DNA of 64,000 nucleotides. Source: Anastrepha obliqua (lineage: Eukaryota; Arthropoda; Insecta; Diptera; Tephritidae). Location of the stretch: NCBI RefSeq assembly GCF_027943255.1, contig NC_072892.1, positions 162,194,792 to 162,258,791 of the forward strand. Direction: 5' to 3'. Positions 28,742-40,346 of the stretch are shown here, piece by piece. Below the pieces are notes generated by a model. The model did no database searches. It was not told the origin of the DNA and saw only the letters and a list, made by a program, of their open reading frames with translations. A program made the translations under genes and the position numbers. Every line of letters starts with the position of its first letter. Within the stretch, counting starts at the first letter, position 1.

Positions 28742-31550
28742 GGTTTGGTTAGGTTAGCCTGGTTGGCAACAAGCCCGCATAGACCTTTTGGTCCCTAGCG
28801 ATACCAGATGGAGACCGACCTCTATGAATATCTAAAGCAGACATCATGTAGGATGTCAGCGCTTTTGGCGAATCTAAGCAGCGCTGGGAGATTCGCTTTT
28901 GAGACGTCCTCCAGACCCTCAAACAGTGGGGCTCCCAGGCATCTTAATCGCATTTTTAATAATGCCGGATAAACGCACAGACGGTGTTCTAAAGTTTCCT
29001 CAACATCCTCTCTGCATTTCCTGCATTTGTCCGTGTTAGCAATCCCTATCTTGTACGAATGTGCAGCCAATAGATTATGATCTGTCAGCATACCTATGAT
29101 AGTTCTGCAGTCCTTTCGCGAGAGCGTAAATACGAATGGAGTCTTTTTTTGTCGTTAGTTCTACACATGACTTTTGCTGTTTTGCATTTGGTTAGATTAG
29201 TCCACCTAGCTTCCACTCGCCTTTTCATGTAGTCGTCCATTTCATTGTATATTGTATTTAGCGGTTTTGGTATGTTGTTCTCTTTTTCAAAAGGTAGTCT
29301 AACAGCACTTTTTGCTATCTCATCTACTATTTCTTTCCCCATAATGCCTTTGTGACCAGGTACCCAGTAGATATGCAGCCTACTGTTTGCGGCTAGCCTT
29401 TCTATGGCCTCCCTGCTTCGTCAAACATTTTTGGACTTAATACAATATGAGCTTATTGCTTTTATTACAGTTTGACTATCCACGTATATAATATTATATT
29501 TGCTGAGTTCTTTCTTGTTCTAGTGTAGGCTGGCTCCGCGCCTTTCCCCACAGCAAAAACTTCCGCTTGGAAAATACTTCTGTGGTCTGGCAGCTTAATA
29601 GGCTGCCTTATCCCTAGTTTTGAGCAGTTAATACCCGCTCCCACTCCATCTGAAGTTTTAGAGCCGTCTGTATAGATGTGAAAAGTTCTATGACCAGGCT
29701 TCATGCCTTTGTGCCATCCCTCCTCTTCAATTGTAGTGTGAAACCTTCTCTCCCATGTAGTCTGTGCAACCTGAGCTCCACTTTCCTATTGAGCTGTGAC
29801 CGAAGGTTCTGTAGATGAATACTCCAGCAGCCACCAACCTCCTCGCGGATTTCGCTACCGGGTTTTCCGCCATAAGGTCAATAGGTGGCATGCTGAGTAT
29901 CATTTCCAGCGCCGCCGTTGGAGTGGTTTTCATCGCTCCTGTTATGCACTGAGCAGCGAGTCGCTGAATCCTTTCCAGTGGCATTAAGTATGTCAGTTTT
30001 CTTATCGCAGTCCACCATACTAAGGCCCCATACAGCAATATCGGTCTAACTACCCCCGTGTAGCACCAATGCATCAGAGAGGGTGATAGACGCCAAGTAA
30101 CGCCCAGCAATCTTTTACATGCGTACAACGCATTACTGGTCTTTTTCGCCCTCTCCTCAACATTGTGCTTCCACAGCAATTTGCTGTCCATTATAACTTC
30201 GAGGTACCTCGCATGATCTTTGAGAAGAAGTTCGTTGTTGCCTAGCTTCGGGAGGTTCCACGTCGGGACTTTGTACTTCTTGGTAAAAAGTACCATGTCC
30301 GTTTTTCCGCCGTTTATCCCTACCCCTGCGCGAGATATCCATTGGTGTACCGTTTTTAGTGTGTTATTCATCACATTACTGATGGTGTCCAGGTACTTTC
30401 CCGTAACTACTATAGCTATGTCATCTGCATATGCCACTAGTTTTGGTGCCCCTCCGTCAAATTTCTTGAGCAGTTCGTTTGCTACAAGTAACCATAATAG
30501 CGGCGATAGTACCCCTGCTTGCGAAGTGCCCCTGCATGCATATTTGGTGATGCTCGTATCGTTCCATTCCGCTCTTATCTTCCCGCTAGCTAATAGCTGC
30601 CTTATCCATAGATAAATCGCGGGTTGCACATAAAGTGACTCTATGCTATTTAAAATAGCATCTTTCGCCACGTTGTTAAAGGCCCCTGATATATCTAGAA
30701 AAACTCCTAGAGCATACTCCTTATATTCTAGCTCTTTTTCTATGTTTAGTACAAGTGAAAGAAGTGCAGTTTCAGTAGATCTGCCTTTAGTGTAAGCATG
30801 CTGCGTCTTGGATAATACGTCCGGCGCAATTGTGTCTCTAATGTATGTGTCTAGAATCTTCTCTAACGTTTTCAGGAGAAATGAGGTCAGACTAATGGGC
30901 CTGTATTCCTTCGAGTAGAGAGGGTTGCTTTCACCAGCTTTTGGAATAAACACAACTCTCGCTTCTCTCCACAATACAGGAACATAGCCGAACCTCAAGC
31001 ATCCCCTGAATATCGTTTTTAACCATGGTACCACAAGATGGCTTACCTTTTGAAGCATGGCTGAGAAGTTTCCATCCAGTCCTGGCGATTTATATGGGCC
31101 GAAACTTTGTATAGCCCATTCTATCTTATTGATCGTAATTGCGTTCGTCGGGATGTCGTGCACAATATCTCCTCTTGGTTCGAAATCTGTAGTGTCCGCA
31201 CACCCTGGAAAATGTGTGCTGTCCAGGCCTTCTAGAGAGTCCTCACAGCTGTCAGCCCACTCCCCGTTAATTTTTCGTATTGTTCTTGGCATAGACGCAT
31301 TCTTGGATAACAGTTTCCGAAGTCTACCCACTTCGTTAGTGTCTTCCATACTGCTACAGAAATCTTTCCGAAATTCTCTCTTGGCTTTGCGTATCTCTTT
31401 CTTGTATACTTTTAGTAGATCCTTATACTCCTTCCAACAGAACTCATTGTCAGCAACTTTGGCTAACCTATAGAATTCAAGTACCCTACGTCTTTCTGCT
31501 CCTAATTCCTTGTTCCAGCAAGGAGGCTTCAGAGAACACCATTTTTTTCA
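28742..31550 (-). mobile_element. RNase H-bearing LINE, 5'-truncated but with intact RT core
   Basis: The longest repeat-encoded frame in the window: a minus-strand open frame from about 31540 to 29727. It has the reverse transcriptase series YRPISLTSFLLKTLEKI, GVFLDISGAFNNV, GTSQAGVLSP, AYADDIAIVV and a complete thumb. RNase H follows after a stop or shift (HIYTDGSKTSDGVGAG at 29465-29704), then the C-terminal His/Cys region (KCRKCREDVEETLEH, 28822-29091). The 3' end is near the TAACCTAACC-like tail at 28742-28770. The endonuclease is lost. Likely R1/LOA-like group. Confidence 0.82.
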
Positions 31551-31887
31551 ACAGCTGGAAAAATTGCCAGCCATATTATGCCAATAAATTCCGAATAAAG
31601 CCAAGCTAATGTCGTGAAATTCCGATTAATACATTCGTTTTCTATGTTAACGTGCCGCTCGTTGTGCTATTTACAGTTGACGAGACGTTAATTTAATGTT
31701 ATTCATTCTGCTATAGGAATCCGCTTTCAACGCATTGCTAACTGCTCTGCTCTGTTGCAGTCAGTCAGGTTATTCATAGTGGGCGTTATGTTAACTTCTC
31801 TGCTCTGTTCCTGATTGTCCGCCGCAGAATTATAAAATTCTGCTATAATGCCGCTACTATGGTGCTGTTATGTAGAATAGCTATGTA
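31551..31887. other. intergenic sequence, nothing recognised
   Basis: A target region for the Tc1 element that follows; it continues right of 34516. No supported feature. Confidence 0.35.
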
Positions 31888-32249
31888 CAGCCATGGACAG
31901 ATAAATAGCACAAAGGTGAATCTTATATGTTAAGTTAAGTTTTTAATACGAAATCTGCTTTGATCAAATAAATTTCTTTGTTTACATTTATTGCCGTTAT
32001 TAAGATTACACTTATGCTAGAAATTTACCGTTTTTTTTTATGGAATTCTTTGTGTTCCATTTTATTTATGTTTATTGCTGTTTCAAGTGGATCCAAAAAT
32101 AGCACATTTTAACTTGTGCAGCGGAGAGTAAAACTTTAATATTATTTCAGCGACATTTAGTATAATTTTTTGTTTCTTAAATAAAATTTTAAAGTAATTA
32201 CTAAAAATGGAACGTGGAAAACATTGCACGCCGGAGAAAAGAGCTCTTA

Positions 32250-33092
32250 CAGGGTTTGATTGAAAAGTAATGAGCCTTCCCGTGCGGAGCGTCTGCCAAG
32301 CGATCAACCGAATCGGCGGGTGGGGGAAAATGATCGTTGGACCTTCCCCTTCCACTAGAAACCGGTCCCAGTTCGCTGGCAACAGCGGTGCAATCAACAT
32401 CCGCGCGTGAAAGCTGTTAAAAGTGTTAGGATTTTGCAATGGCGAAAGTGCAGCGATCGTTGGAGCAACGTTACTCGATCAAATTTTGCGTAAAGCTAAA
32501 CAAAACGAGTACCGAAACCATTGGGCTACTCAAGGGGGCTTACGGGGACCAATCTCTGTCCAGTGCCCAGGTAAAACGGTGGCACAAGTCGTTCAAGGAA
32601 GACCGGGAGGACGTCGAAGACGAACAGCAATCTGGAAGGCCTTCGACGACGCAAACAGACGAAGATATGAACCGGGTTCGTGAATTTTTGAACAATAGCC
32701 GTCGTGCTAGTCTACGTGAGATCAGTGAAGAGTTAAATTTTAACGTAAACTTAACTTCGGCTAAAAAACCGCGTCGTCCGGGTTCGGCCCGACCTTGTCA
32801 ACAATTGGACCCTTCAGCACGACAATGCGCCGGCGCACACCGCCTTCCCCTGCACCTCTGCATTGACCAAGATGGGGGTTCCGGTGCTTCCCTACAGCCC
32901 AGACCTGTCCCCTCTGGACTTCTTCTTGTTCCCGTGCCTGGAAAGAAAGCTGATGGGGAGGCGTTTCGATTTCATCGAGGCGATCCAAAAAACTGTGACA
33001 GCCGGATTGAACGCGATTCCGACGGATGAGTTTAAAAAATGTTTTCTGCAGTGGAAGGACCATAAGGCTCATTACTTTTCAATCAAACCCTA
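32250..33092 (+). mobile_element. mariner deletion derivative nested in Tc1
   Basis: Inverted ends AGGGTTTGATTGAAAAGTAA are flanked by TA (32248-32249, 33093-33094). The transposase N-terminus is open (from 32439: QRYSIKFCVKLNKTSTETI, VKRWHKSFKEDREDVED) for ~100 codons. A large internal deletion then joins it to LQHDNAPAHTAFPC, PVLPYSPDLSPLDFFLFP and KCFLQWKDH. The first catalytic Asp region is absent. At 843 bp it is a typical non-autonomous mariner. Confidence 0.82.
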
Positions 33093-33245
33093 TATATACC
33101 GTATGGGTCAAAACGGAAAAAGCTATGCAGAAATAGCTGAAATGACGATGTACTCTCGGAAAATGGTTTATAATGCTCTTAATTTAGTTAAGAAAAATGC
33201 ATCCTATGGATATCCATTCATATGGATAGAGCTATAATGAAAGAG

Positions 33246-33570
33246 CCAGCCGCCGTAGCCGAATGGGTCGGTGCGTGACTACCATTCGCAATTCACAGAG
33301 ATAACGTCGGTTTCGAATCTCGGTGAAACACCAAAATTAATAAAAACATTTTTCTAATAGCGGTCGCCCCTCGGCAGGCAATGGCAAACCTCCGAGTGTA
33401 TTTCTGCCATGAAAAAGCCCCTCATAAAAATATCTGCCGTTCGGAGTCGGCTGACAACTGTAGGTCCCTCCATTTGTGGAACAACATCAAGACGCACGCC
33501 ACAAATAGGAGGAGGAGCACGGCCAAACACCCAAAAAAGGGTGTACGCGCCAATTATATATATACATATA
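33246..33570 (+). mobile_element. tRNA-derived SINE, copy 2
   Basis: The head has a good A box (TAGCCGAATGGGTCGG, about 33257) and B box (GGTTTCGAATC, 33310-33320). The body matches copy 1 at 6116-6377, and the tail is GTGTACGCGCCAATTATATA followed by (TA)n. It is nested in the Tc1 element. No target duplication is visible, and part of the Tc1 coding region is missing at the junction, so insertion came with a deletion or one followed it. Confidence 0.82.
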
Positions 33571-34516
33571 GTAAACCAAGTATCTGGTCAACAGGTGTCC
33601 AGAAAGCTTGTAGGAAGGCGACCTAACAAAGCCCAGCTGTTTGGCCGCATAAGCAGAAAAAAACCGCACCTCTCAAAAAGACATATCAAACACCGACTTG
33701 CATTGGCAAAAGCCCACAAAGACAAATCTATTCAGCGTTGTAAAACGTACTTTGGACCGACGAAACCAAAATAAACAGGATGGGACCAGATGGGAAAACT
33801 ATTGGACGTCGTCCAAAAAATCAAGCGCTAAATCCAATCACAAAAAAGACGATTAAACACGGTGGCGGAAGCATAATGGTTTGGAAAGCTTTTTCCTGGC
33901 ATGGTGCTGGGCTGATTGTTCGCGTGGTTGGTAAAATGGATAGATTTCAGTATCTGGATATACTCCAAAAATAAAATGGAGCCATTTGTGCTTGAGTTTA
34001 TGCCATTAAATTGGACATTTATGCAGGACAAACATCCAAAGCATACTGCAAAGAGAGTGAAGCAATGGCTCAGAAGAGAAAAAATTAATGTACTGGATTG
34101 GTCGGCGTAGAACCGTGTTCTCAATCCAATAGAAAATTTGTGGAAGGACGTGAAGGACGCTAACAAAAATTTTAAAAATGTTGATGATTTGTGGCCCATA
34201 GTTGAGGGGGCTTGGTACTTGATTTTAAAGGAAAGATGCCACAAGCTTATAGAAAGCATGGAGCGATGGCTTGAAGAAGTAATCAAAAACGGTGGATATA
34301 GTACAAAATACTAATCTGGTAAAATAATATTATTACTTAACTATCTGATTTGTTTTTGACCATAAATTCTTTTTGACCATTTTTTTGTTTTAAAGTGGAA
34401 GTAAATAAGTTTTTTATTTTCTATGTTGCTTTTTTCCAATAAAAAATAATGATTTAAAAACATATTCAACTCTTTGCTTTCAAAGTCTAAATGTGCTATT
34501 TATATGACCATGGCTG

Positions 34517-36070
34517 TATGTCGTTAATCAAGCATTAGAGCACACAAAAATGTGCAGTTACAAATTGTCTGTTTATTGGTATTTATTTCTTTCTCCTATT
34601 TACAATTGCTGTGAGAAAATTTGAGTCAATATAAATTTGAGATAATTTATGTTTATATTCTCCTGAATAACTCTTTTCTATCAAAAACTGCATACCGCAA
34701 ATTGAGTTACAATAACAAAACTTATTATAATGAAAATGTGGCTAGCGGCTAGTTGAGAGTAAACCACCGTTTATTCAGACTGCCCACGTGAGTTGATTTT
34801 AATTGATCCCCTGATCAATCTCAATTTAAACGATCATAGTAAAATAAGAATATATTTTTTCCAGTAGGCTCATTCTCAATACGTCTACTTGTAAAGGCTC
34901 ACTTCTTAGTTTAACGACTTCCCATTGTAAGCTCATAATATCCCGGTATGCCGCATCTGCTGCCGTCGCTTATATGCATAGAAATCAATTCCAAATGACA
35001 CACAATCGCAACGGAACAGGAAAATATCATTTCAGGCTAATGTCGCGTAGCCAATGACATCGTTGTAAAAATTCATGACTGCTTACATTCGGGAAACAAA
35101 AGTGTCCATTTGGTACAGAATTGCCTTTGTCATTTGCAAAAGCCTTTCAGTTTAATTTCTTACTATGCAAACTGTGGTGCTTTAATGCAGAGGAAATAAA
35201 TATTAAGTATTTAGCGCACAAATGCGCATGGGTTCGCATATACATACATACATGCATATGTACATAAGTATTATACATATATATGTATGTATGTATGTAT
35301 GCATGAATATGTGTTCTAATATCTAAGCATTGGGTAAACGACCTCAAGTATCAAAACTTATCCAAATTTCGCTTAGGAGACCAATTTTGAGTGCCAAGAA
35401 AAATACGAATGGGAAAATGTGCAAAAGGCAGCAATAACAAAAAACACCAAACACCAGAAAGCCAAAAACAAAGACTTCTAGCTTAGAGCAACACCGCACC
35501 CCGCACCTCCCACCCCGCAGCCAAACACAATTGTACTCAACGGACATTTTTTGTCATGCAATACAGTACTCGAAAAAAGTCTTTAGAATAGCATTTATTT
35601 GGACAATTGGCCAACTGGACCAGTGCCACAATGGTTGACTGAGAGAGAGCGCCTACTATGTTTTTTTTCATTTTATCGTTTTCTTGTTGTTTTTGTAATA
35701 AAATGTAATTGGTTCGCTGCAGTGCGGTGCGCGCATAGCTCGTAGTGATTTCAATGCTCTGTCCCACGGCGAACATAATCCTCAACATACGTTTGGTAGA
35801 TATTGGTGGGTTCGTTAAGTGCGCGTATGCCTACACAAGAGTTAGTGGCCATTTTTTTTCTACAAAAGCAAAAAGAATGAAACATTTATAGCTTTAAACG
35901 GAAATGAAGCTATTTTAAATGTCCACTGTGCGGTAATCCAACTAATTCTATGATGAAGTATTTCTTTTCTTTGAGAGAACGTCAAATATGTCAATTTAAA
36001 GCTCCAACCGGCGACCTCCAACCATAGGTTGGTTGTCGAAGATCGAAAATCGAATGTCAATTTGGTATTA
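34517..36070. other. intergenic sequence, nothing recognised
   Basis: About 1.5 kb without supported genes. A (GTAT)n microsatellite lies near 35235-35302. Minus-strand open frames at 35344-35788 lack recognisable domains. A C-rich stretch (35490-35520) is compositionally odd but not interpreted. Confidence 0.4.
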
Positions 36071-37889
36071 TGAGCGGTGCAACCCTGTCGAAATTTTCGT
36101 TGTATACCGAATTTACAGTCGAATGCAATTTTGCTTTCGATTGTGTAGCGTATTGTGGGAAAACTTGTTAAAAAGTAAGTTGTTTGCGATTATTTATTGT
36201 TTTATAGTAACCAAATAATAAATATATACTAATTTTGTTAATTTTATGCAGGTCGAAAGACGTGAGTACCAAACAGCAATTAGAAAGGCTAGTTGCATTA
36301 ATCGAAGAGAATCCACAATTCGCAAAAGGGATTTGCACTAAAGTTCAAGTAGCAAAAAAATGGGAGGAATTTACAACGAGCTGAATTGCTTGGGACCACC
36401 AGTGAGAACGGCAGCAAAATGGTTTACGGTTAATAATGGTTTTTTTTTTTTGTGTGATGTTTATAGAAATACATTTTTATTTTCCCTTGGTAGGTATGGG
36501 CCGACATGAAGTCAAAAGCGAAAAAAAAATGTCGCAAAACAAAGCTGAACTCCGAGCAACAGATGGGGGCCCTTACAAACTTCAGGTACTTTCAAATACC
36601 GAAGAAAGTATAATCGGTTTTCTGTAATTTGATGCCTGCATAAATCCGCCTGGGGTGGAATTTGGCCTGGATACAACGTACTCAATTGGTACGATCCCTG
36701 AGCACAAAATCGCAGAACTGTGGCTAGCTTTAAAATATAGGGATACACGCTAAAAAAACACTTTTTTCATGAATTTATTGTAGCGAAACGGTTCAAGTCA
36801 GTTTATTAAAAGTTGTTGCATATTATAAAGTAAAGTTCAAGAATATTTGATAAAATTTTCATGTAAAAATATTGCAAAATGAGCGAATGAGAGCACATTT
36901 ACGTAGACGTCTTTTCAAAAATACATTTTGCAGTAGTCAGCATATCTCAGCGTAGAATCATCTGAAATCAAAAAAATCGAATAATTTAGTTAAAGTATGA
37001 GTTAAACTTCCCCCCAACGTATATTGTGACGATTTATTTTCATTTTCAGCCATTTGGTATACATTTTATATGTAAAATATGTGTGCAAAATTTCAAAAGG
37101 ATCGGTTGAGTAGTTTTCAAATGCCAATGACTAAGCACCTTAAAAAAAAAGGTTCGAGAAAACCGCGTTTAAAGTTTGTAACGGACTACGCGCGCAACTG
37201 CTGCGTCTCGGCAGATGTTTGAGGCGGCTCGGCTTTATGCTCTATAACTTAAAAAGTTTTGCTCGGATTGACTTAAAATTTTAACACGGTATTTTTGAAA
37301 TGTTTTACTACAATAACATGCAAAAAAAAAAAATGGATTTTTATCCCTTGGTTAAACGCTTAAAATATTTATTAAATAGACTTCGGTAACGTATTATATA
37401 AAACTTTTTGTTCTGTATTTTAAAAGGTTCAAAGAATTTTTTAAGTTTATAAAAAAAATCAATTTTTTGAAATTTCTACAGTGGTGTTACCCCTTAAGAA
37501 CGTCAACACATTTTGAAAATTCTAAACTTACTCAGTGGAAGCCATTTCTAGGGGGTTGGATGCGTCCCTCAACCGTTTTCTACTTCTAGCTAGTTCCACT
37601 AAGCTCTCATCGTCCGATGAATCGTCGAACCACAACTCCGTTGTACTCATTTTCACAAAAAATACTTTTTTTAACTTTTAAAAATGTTGTTAGCAAAGAT
37701 TTTCAACACAATCGGTTTTTCTTTTATTTTAATTTGCTGTATCATCTGAGAAAAAATTATCTATTGTAAGTGCGTCGAGCGATCGAAATTCATAATAGTC
37801 CTAATCTTCAACGAATGAGCTCCATAATACCAAATGAAAATTCGTTCGATCAGCACTTTCGACTACAGTCGAAGATCGAATGTTGCTCA
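36071..37889. mobile_element. PIF/Harbinger-like transposon relic with two divergent ORFs
   Basis: The inverted motif TTATGAGC...GCTCATAA marks the ends. On the plus strand (36250-36580) is a Myb/SANT-like protein: STKQQLERLVALIEENPQF, WEEF, and after a likely intron VWADMKSKAKKK. On the minus strand (about 37540-37650) is the first exon of a transposase: MSTTELWFDDSSDDESLVEL, then RSRKRLRDASNP, with a GTAAG donor after SerThrGlu. Paired Myb-like and transposase genes are the hallmark of PIF/Harbinger. The catalytic exons are gone; AT-rich sequence that looks like a MITE fills the middle. Confidence 0.65.
36740..37497. mobile_element. possible MITE inside the Harbinger relic
   Basis: The right end (GGTGTTACCCCTTAAG, about 37484-37499) resembles, in style, the GGGG/TTAA end of the MITE at 41073-41793. 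The left limit is uncertain. The interior resembles MITE filler (poly-A and T tracts, CGCGCAACTGCTGCG) and has no coding signal. Confidence 0.35.
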
Positions 37890-37999
37890 TAATAAGGGCC
37901 ATAGAGTTTGAATGGCAAAAAAAGCCATTAGAGTAATCATGACTTTAAATCGACAGCAGGAAAAAGTTAGGAATGAACACCAAAAATACTACGATGGAT

Positions 38000-38905
38000 T
38001 TACATGGCTGCTAACTATGAATCAGACCTACTAGATTTCCTACGGGGCAGCAGTCGGGGAGAATTACTCGGCGAGGCAATCAGTAACAAACGCACTAACA
38101 AGGCTACAAAGAGTTGCAAGCGTATAACAGGACCCATGCGTACATATCCCACGACAGCAATGGAGCTTCTTCTAAAACTCATACCCCTTCACATTCATAT
38201 CCAATCCCAAGCAAGGAGGGTTATCCTAAGAATAACCAGAGCTTCAAAATTACCTAAGGCATTCATTAAAATCGCAGGAAGTTTGATATTCTTGTTGAAC
38301 TAACCACTGAGATCTCAATACCATGAATCATAATGCTACCGATGCTCAGTTTTTTCAAACGCTACAAGACTGAACTACTGGGCAATACAAAGGGAAAGGG
38401 TTGTCTAAATCCTACAAGAAAACCGAGAATACATATGATAACAAGGTACAAAGACTGATTCCTCACAGAAGAATAGAGGTCACCGGGCTAGTAAAAAGAT
38501 ACTCGGAAGCGCTAGGCACGATTACACAAATATTTTAAGCGGATGTTACGCCTTAGAAAGCTACATTCACTTTGACCTTGAAAGCAACTATAACAACAGA
38601 AGCATAGCTATCCGTACTAATAGCCAGGCAGTCAACTCTTTCCAGGTTACATCAAAACTGGTGCTGGAAAGTCTTGATAAGTTGAATATCTTAGGTCAGC
38701 ACCAGATACGTATCCTATGGGTCCGAGGGCACATAAGAATTATTAAGAACGAAATGGCAGATAAATTAGGCAGGAAAGTAACTGCGCATTTAAGCGAGTC
38801 TCTTATAGACATCTTGGCAACTAAACCGAACCTAAACTAGCCTAGTAAAGAGGGAATTCAATATGTCTACTCGGAAACTGTCAGAAGTTTCCACGTTCAC
38901 TCCTA
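38000..38905 (+). mobile_element. RNase H-bearing LINE fragment
   Basis: 38004-38303 encodes the thumb end of a reverse transcriptase (CKRITGPMRTYPTTAMELLL, IQSQARRVILR). A decayed RNase H follows (TNSQAVNSFQ, IRILWVRGHIRIIKNE, 38620-38760). Many stops. Confidence 0.65.
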
Positions 38906-39081
38906 GGGTATAAAGAAGAAAATAAATAAGGAAACTTCTTGATGTTGGTCTTGTGGCAGATAAATTTGCAGCCATGCCAGACGCAGTCCAATATATCCCA
39001 ACAGATTGCCAGCTTAGGTAATCGGGACCTCAAATTCATGACGAAATTTAGGTAATTGTTGTAAAACGAGCCAGATGCTTA

Positions 39082-40344
39082 CAGGGTCCGGCACTCGAAG
39101 TGTAACCAACATCAGACCGCTCGCGCATCTGGTGCATGGGCATCAGCTGTCTGTTAGTTGGCTAAATGACAGTCCAGAGCATTGTTTACAAGCGCGCGGA
39201 ACCATTTTGCGGAGAGTAAACGCGAAAAAAGAAAATCTGTAATGGATTTCTTGGCTGGAGAATGGATTTTTTGGCTAGGAAATCACAACCAGCTATTGTT
39301 CGTGAGCTCGAGCACCTTAAAGTAAATAGAGTTTTTGTTTATCGTACCATTACCCGTTACAGAGATACTAGTAGCATCGCGAAACGTCATGGAGGTGGTC
39401 ATCAAAAGACTCCAACGTCACGTAAAATGGTTCAAAAAGTGAAGAAGCGACGACGTGCCAATCAAATGGCGAAATAACTGAAAATTTCTGACCGTAGCAT
39501 CAGCCGCATACTGAAAAATGATCTTAAAGTCAGGCCTTATAAGATCCAAAAGGCGCATGATCTCACACCAAAGCAGCAACAAGTCAGATTTGAGAGAGCG
39601 AAGGAGTTGCTTCGCTTGGCTGAAAGCCGTCAATTTCCGAACATTTCGTTTTCTGCCGAAGAAATTTTTCAAATTGAGCAATTCGTAAACTCCCAAAACG
39701 ATAGAATTTATTTGACCGACTCATACTAGAATTTGAGTCATCGATTGGCCACCAGGAGGCAGCACCCGCCACAGGTAATGGTTTGGGCGCTCTCCAATCG
39801 ATTTCATAGAGCCTGGCGTCAAGGTAAATGCGAAATATTGTCGGGAAAGTATTCTGGAGATTGCTTTGAAGCCGTGGGTAGAAAACATTTCGGTGACACA
39901 CCATGGGCGTTTCAACAGGACTCGACACCATCTCACAAAGCGCGAGTGAACCAAGAATGGCTAAGTAACATCGTTCCGAGCGTCATAACGTCCACACAAT
40001 GGCTTTCAAATTCACCAGACGCGAATCCAATGGATTATTCTCTTTGAGCCATTTTGGAGAGCAGGTCCGAACTAAAAGATTCACCAGTCTCGATGCGCTG
40101 AAAAAAGCCATTGTCCGTGAGTGGGCCAAAATACTTACAAGTCACATTCGGGCTGCTTGCGATTCGTTTCTGGACCGTTTCAAGGCTATAGTCAAGACGA
40201 AAGGTGGTCATATTGAGAAAAAGTAAATTGATTCTTAGTTTTGTAATATTTTCACCCATTCTTTACTTTGAATTGAATAAAAATAATTTTCCAAACAAAA
40301 TGTATGCCCTTTTTACTTGGTTACACTTCGAGCGCCGGACCCTG
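39082..40344 (+). mobile_element. DD37D (maT-like) mariner, 1263 bp
   Basis: Inverted ends CAGGGTCCGGCACTCGAAGT and GGTTACACTTCGAGCGCCGG...CCTG are flanked by TA (39080-39081, 40345-40346). Transposase pieces in order: helix-turn-helix (39262-39477), SDRSISRILKNDLKVRPYK, a decayed first catalytic region, then WAFQQDSTPSHKARV and SPDANPMDYSL (39733-40047), and REWAKILTSHIRAACDSF with KGGHIEKK (to 40226). There are 37 residues between the Asp of QQDS and the Asp of NPMD. Several stops and shifts. Confidence 0.78.
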
Positions 40345-40346
40345 TA

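Larger units (their letters stand above)
31888..34516 (+). mobile_element. Tc1-like transposon carrying nested mariner and SINE
   Basis: Inverted ends CAGCCATGGACAGATAAATA and its near copy are flanked by TA (31886-31887, 34517-34518). The transposase start (ERGKHCTPEKRAL, about 32205-32249) is interrupted by the mariner at 32250-33092 and resumes as YRMGQNGKSYAEIAEMTMYS. It is cut again at the SINE (33246-33570), then continues with RKKPHLSKRHIKHRLALAK, KTIKHGGGSIMVW, FMQDKHPKHTAKRV and NRVLNPIENLWKDVK to a stop near 34313. In-frame stops and loss of the middle region at the SINE inactivate it. Confidence 0.85.

Noticed and set aside
30220..31473. Plus-strand ORFs (131 and 138 codons) opposite the LINE
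   Set aside because: Antisense shadows of the reverse transcriptase frame.
35344..35788. Possible minus-strand host exons
   Set aside because: Cys/Phe-rich or featureless frames without splice signals or recognisable family.
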